NCBI GenBank assembly: GCA_051873875.1
Contig: JBJEFI010000032.1
Location: 1-16,650 of the forward strand
Length of the DNA stretch: 16,650 nucleotides
Source of the DNA: JBJEFI01 sp051873875
Lineage (GTDB): Bacteria > Bacillota > Bacilli > Bacillales > Bacillaceae_G
Reading direction: 5' to 3'
Part shown: piece after piece, positions 13,476 through 16,650 of the stretch
How positions within the stretch are numbered: position 1 is the first letter of the stretch
How the letters are laid out: every line of letters begins with the position of its first letter
Program-made: the position numbers and the translations under genes
Notes under the pieces: model-generated
Database searches by the model: none
Told to the model about the DNA's origin: nothing
The model's input: only the letters and a program-made list of their open reading frames with translations

Positions 13476-14300
13476 GTGAACAGAGAGTTAGCAATCTCCA
13501 TTAAAGATTTAGAAATGGATTATGGATCAAAATCCATTTTAAAAGGCATTAATTTAGATGTATATGCAGGTCAAATTATNNNNNNNNNNNNNNNNNNNNN
13601 NNNNNNNNNNNNNNNNNNNNNNNNNNNNNNNNNNNNNNNNNNNNNNNNNNNNNNNNNNNNNNNNNNNNNNNNNNNNNNNGGGTTAGTAGAAGGCTATCGA
13701 GGTGAAATTAAGATTTTCGGAGAAAACATTCTCAAAAATAGCATAGATTATAAGCGTCGGATTGGTTATGTACCAGAAGTTGCGGAAATATATGATACCC
13801 TTACTGCCCGTGAATATTTATGCTTTATCGGTTCATTATATGGACTAGAATACGAAGATGCAGATGAAAAAGCCCATGCCTTTATGCAGCTATTCAATAT
13901 TGATAACGTATACAATCAGAGAATTTCCTCTTATTCAAAAGGAATGCGTCAAAAAGTATTGCTTATTTCAAGTCTATTACATAACCCAGACATTTTATTT
14001 TTAGATGAACCATTAAGTGGACTAGATGCCAATAGTGTGATGATTATAAAAGAACTAATGGCACAGCTAGCCAAAGAAGGGAAAACAATCTTCTATTCTT
14101 CTCATATTATGGAAGTGGTTGAAAAAATCAGCAATCGAATTATTTTAATTAATAACGGGGAAATTGTCGCTGATGGTAGCTTTTCTGAGCTTCAAAGTAA
14201 GAGTAAAGAGGGAACATTAGAGGAAATTTTCAATACACTAACTGGGTTTAACCAACATAAAGAAATTGCCGAACAATGCATTTCGATTATGAAAGGGTGA
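13476..14300 (+). CDS. ABC transporter ATP-binding protein, Walker A hidden in a gap
   Basis: ATPase subunit of an ABC-2-type exporter, paired with the permease gene 5 nt downstream. Starts at GTG 13476 after AAGGAGG. Seen after the gap: the Q-loop region RIGYVPEVAEIYDTLTAREY, signature SSYSKGMRQKV (a variant of LSGGQ), Walker B DILFLDEP, D-loop SGLD and H-loop FYSSHIME. The Walker A lysine loop should lie between AGQI (31-34) and GLVEGYRG, exactly the part replaced by 100 N. The spacing usual in this family needs about 50-60 nt, less than the placeholder, so residue numbering past the gap is inflated. Nothing suggests a defective gene. The transported compound is unknown. Confidence 0.9.
   Translation: MNRELAISIKDLEMDYGSKSILKGINLDVYAGQIXXXXXXXXXXXXXXXXXXXXXXXXXXXXXXXXXXGLVEGYRGEIKIFGENILKNSIDYKRRIGYVPEVAEIYDTLTAREYLCFIGSLYGLEYEDADEKAHAFMQLFNIDNVYNQRISSYSKGMRQKVLLISSLLHNPDILFLDEPLSGLDANSVMIIKELMAQLAKEGKTIFYSSHIMEVVEKISNRIILINNGEIVADGSFSELQSKSKEGTLEEIFNTLTGFNQHKEIAEQCISIMKG
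13580..13679. other. Assembly gap (100 N placeholder) over the Walker A region
   Basis: Exactly 100 N inside the ABC ATPase gene. It preserves the frame only because 100 and the expected missing length happen to agree modulo 3. Confidence 0.95.
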
Positions 14301-14305
14301 GGAAA

Positions 14306-15940
14306 ATGAAAGACTTTCGCTTTCTTAAATTGCTAGATTATTTTCAAGCCCTCTTTTCACGTATACACGTAGACTATCCTATATTGAGACAAATTTTACA
14401 ATTAAAGTTAACGATGGATAATCGTCGTCCGTCTACGATTATGAATACTTCTGCACAACCAACGAAAGAAAGCAATAGCAATTTCTTTAAATCATTACTC
14501 TTTTATCTTATTACTGGTATTTTTTTATCCTTTCTATTATTCTTTAATGCCAACCTTATGTTAAGTATGAGTATGATTTTTGGAATTACAATGTTTCTTA
14601 TTACAATGGCTTTTATTTCCGATTTTTCTAGTGTTTTGTTAGATGTAAAAGATACTCACATTTTACATACAAAACCAATTAATCAACGAACAATTGGTGT
14701 CGCAAAGCTTATACATATTTGCTATTATATGTTTTTCATTTCCCTTAGCATAGCAGGCCCAACATTAATTGTTGGCACAATGAAGATTGGTATTCATTTT
14801 TTTCTACTTTTCACCCTTACCCTTTTCTTTATTAATATCTTTATTCTTGTTATTACCGCTTTATTATACTTAGTTATTTTAAAAGTCTTTAATGGTGAAA
14901 AGTTAAAAGACATGATTACATACGTACAAATTATTTTTACCTTTGTTTTAATAATCGGGTACCAATTTGTTGGTAGATTGTTTGTGTTCTTTGACAATGA
15001 ATTCGTCTTTAACGCTGCATGGTGGCAATATTTCCTACCTCCAATTTGGTTTGCAGCACCTTTTGAAGTAATAATAACAGGCAATAGGCAACCAATGTTT
15101 TTCGGTCTAGTAGCACTTGCTGTTTTTATTCCACTTCTTCTATTACTAGCCTATATTCGATTATTGCCTACCTTTGAACGTAATTTACAAAAATTAACTA
15201 ATCAAAGTGATACTTTAAAAAAACAAAGCAATAAAAAAAGATTCCTAGAACGATTCCTTTGTAGAAATAAAGAAGAACAAGCCTTTTATTCATTCGCAAT
15301 GAGTATGTTTAAACATGAAAGAGATTTTAAATTAAAAATATACCCAACACTTGGAATGGCAATCTTTTTTCCACTTCTCTTTCTATATAATAGCTTTGCA
15401 AGCGGATTTGATTTAACACATGACCACAATCTATTTTTTAATATTTATTTTTGTGGGTTATTTATCCCAACAATTGTTTACATGATAAGCTATACATCCA
15501 AATATAAAGGAGCTTTTATTTTTAAAACCGCTCCAATCGACTCTGTTTCATCTATTTATCATGGCACCTTTAAAGCAATGTTTGTCCGTTTTATTCTACC
15601 TATTTTTTTCATTGAAGCCATTGTCTTTTTATATCTTTTTGGATTTGGAATTACATTAGACTTAGTTGCGCTATTTGTTAACTTACTATTAATGGTTGCT
15701 CTTGCCTTTAAACAAATTGAGCATCATTTACCATTCTCTAAACCAATTAATACGATGAGTAACAAGCAAGGATTTCGTTTTTTCATTATCCTTATGCAAT
15801 GGGGATTATTAGTACTTATCCATTTTGGTGCTCGCCAAGTTCCTTTTGGAATATATGGATATTTACTTTTATTAATACTTGTAACTAGCTTTGCTTGGAA
15901 AAAAGCTTTTCAAGTTAGTTGGGAGCAAATCACATTATAA
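14306..15940 (+). CDS. ABC transporter permease, large multi-spanning membrane protein
   Basis: Membrane partner of the ATPase just upstream. From ATG 14306 (GGGTGAGG 4 nt upstream, 5 nt after the ATPase stop) it encodes 544 residues with about 10-12 hydrophobic segments in two groups. Between the groups is a charged, probably cytoplasmic region around LLPTFERNLQKLTNQSDTLK and NKKRFLERFLCRNKEEQ. The N-terminal 60 residues are soluble and amphipathic. Length and layout fit the large permeases paired with single ATPases in Bacillus exporters. An extended start at 14276 would overlap the ATPase by 25 nt and lacks a ribosome binding site. The substrate cannot be inferred; no immunity, lantibiotic or two-component genes are adjacent. 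Confidence 0.85.
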   Translation: MKDFRFLKLLDYFQALFSRIHVDYPILRQILQLKLTMDNRRPSTIMNTSAQPTKESNSNFFKSLLFYLITGIFLSFLLFFNANLMLSMSMIFGITMFLITMAFISDFSSVLLDVKDTHILHTKPINQRTIGVAKLIHICYYMFFISLSIAGPTLIVGTMKIGIHFFLLFTLTLFFINIFILVITALLYLVILKVFNGEKLKDMITYVQIIFTFVLIIGYQFVGRLFVFFDNEFVFNAAWWQYFLPPIWFAAPFEVIITGNRQPMFFGLVALAVFIPLLLLLAYIRLLPTFERNLQKLTNQSDTLKKQSNKKRFLERFLCRNKEEQAFYSFAMSMFKHERDFKLKIYPTLGMAIFFPLLFLYNSFASGFDLTHDHNLFFNIYFCGLFIPTIVYMISYTSKYKGAFIFKTAPIDSVSSIYHGTFKAMFVRFILPIFFIEAIVFLYLFGFGITLDLVALFVNLLLMVALAFKQIEHHLPFSKPINTMSNKQGFRFFIILMQWGLLVLIHFGARQVPFGIYGYLLLLILVTSFAWKKAFQVSWEQITL

Positions 15941-15961
15941 TTTATTTAGGGGGATTTATGT

Positions 15962-16558
15962 ATGTGGAAAAAGTATGTAGCATTAGGAGATAGTATGACA
16001 GAAGGGTATGGAGACGAAGTAGAAGGCATTGTAAAAAAAGATTGGCCTTCTTACGTAGCCGAACATTTTCAAATTAGTGATTTTCACAATATCGGAAAAA
16101 GCGGTCTCCGCTCCGATCAAGTATATGAAACACAGTTTCAAAAGGCAGTAGAAATGAAGCCTGATTTAGTAAGCGTTATGGCAGGAGCAAATGATTTTAT
16201 GCAACAAAAGTGGAATCCAAAAACATATCGTGCTCATATGGAAGAAATGATTACTACATTTACGAAAGCAGGCGCAACAGTTATTACAGCTAATTATCCA
16301 GATTTCACAAAGTATGTAGCCATTCCAATGTTTATAAAACCAATTGTAAAAAAACAATTAAAAACATGTAATGCAATTTTAGATGAATTAGCGGAAAAAT
16401 ATAACACGGTTCACCTTGATGTTTGGAATAATCCTTTAGCGGATCAACGAGAAAATTGGAGTAAAGACAATGTTCATCCAAACGCCCTTGGCTATAAAAA
16501 AATTAGTGAAGTCGTAATTGAACAGCTTTCTAATATAGAAAAAGTAGGCGCGAAGTAA
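15962..16558 (+). CDS. SGNH/GDSL-family esterase or lipase
   Basis: A 198-residue SGNH hydrolase, a serine esterase acting on lipids, acyl groups or acetylated sugars. All four blocks are present: GDSMTEG with nucleophile Ser11, NIGKSG with Gly48, GAND with Asn77, and KDNVHPN with Asp169 and His172. There is no signal peptide, so it should act in the cytosol. ATG 15962 is chosen because AGGGGGA lies 7 nt upstream; a nearer ATG at 15958 is out of frame and opens only 11 codons. It follows the ABC permease by 21 nt and may share its transcript. Its last codons form the 5' arm of the terminator. Whether the esterase acts on the transporter's substrate is speculation. Confidence 0.92.
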   Translation: MWKKYVALGDSMTEGYGDEVEGIVKKDWPSYVAEHFQISDFHNIGKSGLRSDQVYETQFQKAVEMKPDLVSVMAGANDFMQQKWNPKTYRAHMEEMITTFTKAGATVITANYPDFTKYVAIPMFIKPIVKKQLKTCNAILDELAEKYNTVHLDVWNNPLADQRENWSKDNVHPNALGYKKISEVVIEQLSNIEKVGAK

Positions 16559-16577
16559 TTCTTCCGCCTACTTTTTT
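16541..16577 (+). terminator. Intrinsic terminator overlapping the end of the SGNH gene
   Basis: AAAGTAGGCG (16541-16550) pairs with CGCCTACTTT (16565-16574), extended inward by GAAG/CTTC, followed by a T-run. The 5' arm and the stop codon (16556-16558) lie inside the stem-loop. Confidence 0.92.
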
Positions 16578-16600
16578 ATCCCGTTCTGACTGCCACTAAG

Positions 16601-16648
16601 ACTTCCACTTCAAAGCTTAGCAAAATCAAAGAAGTTTAAGTGGGAGAT
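16601..16648. repeat. Imperfect inverted repeat at the right edge
   Basis: CTTCCACTTCAAAGCTT and AAGTTTAAGTGGGAG pair imperfectly around an A-rich loop. It has no T-tract on either strand and no gene is visible after 16577. It may be the edge of a REP-like or IS200/IS605-type element continuing outside the window. Confidence 0.4.
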
Positions 16649-16650
16649 AA

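Noticed and set aside
14794..15084. Minus-strand 96-codon open frame
   Set aside because: Antisense shadow of the permease gene, with no start signal and no family pattern.

Overview
The window looks like a Bacillus cereus-group chromosome segment. It is AT-rich, nearly every gene has a strong GGAGG-type ribosome binding site, a classic Firmicute T-box leader is present, and the IS21/IS232-like and IS66-like debris is typical of that group. The species call is inference from style and recalled families. Four runs of exactly 100 N (2503-2602, 5691-5790, 7609-7708, 13580-13679) are scaffold placeholders of unknown true size; three of them interrupt or end a gene.

Left edge (1-2632): the N-terminal half of a minus-strand OppA-type peptide-binding lipoprotein, preceded by a complete T-box riboswitch. 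Its specifier reads UGG (Trp) and its antiterminator bulge (UGGC) fits a tRNA with a G discriminator base, so the transporter is predicted to be induced by tryptophan starvation. A Nudix hydrolase gene and a Cof-type HAD phosphatase gene then diverge from a shared region holding a consensus CcpA cre box.

Small island (2633-4719): a broken istB remnant (IS21 family) and a broken IS66-type tnpA with one IS end flank three plus-strand genes of unknown function. All three encode an Asn/Gly-rich patch of the form NGNSxIxNSG. The spacer between the first two holds a strong terminator whose whole 9-nt loop is the exact reverse complement of a segment 32 nt downstream. This is the least explained part of the window.

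Minus-strand housekeeping block (4720-10706): two runs of closely spaced genes. One reads Nudix, DUF1572/DinB-like, SAM methyltransferase, ABM-domain protein, GNAT acetyltransferase. The other reads NAD-dependent epimerase, PP2C-like phosphatase, alpha/beta hydrolase, DinB-family protein, and ends in a terminator. A four-helix membrane protein gene lies upstream with its own terminator.

Right part (11381-16650): two plus-strand GNAT acetyltransferases converge on an IsdG/HmoA-type haem monooxygenase at a bidirectional terminator. An IDI-like Nudix gene diverges from an ABC transporter ATPase/permease pair, followed by a cytosolic SGNH esterase with a terminator built into its last codons. An imperfect inverted repeat runs to the right edge. 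Most genes encode small stand-alone enzymes of repair, detoxification or modification type; apart from the island, the content is conventional.
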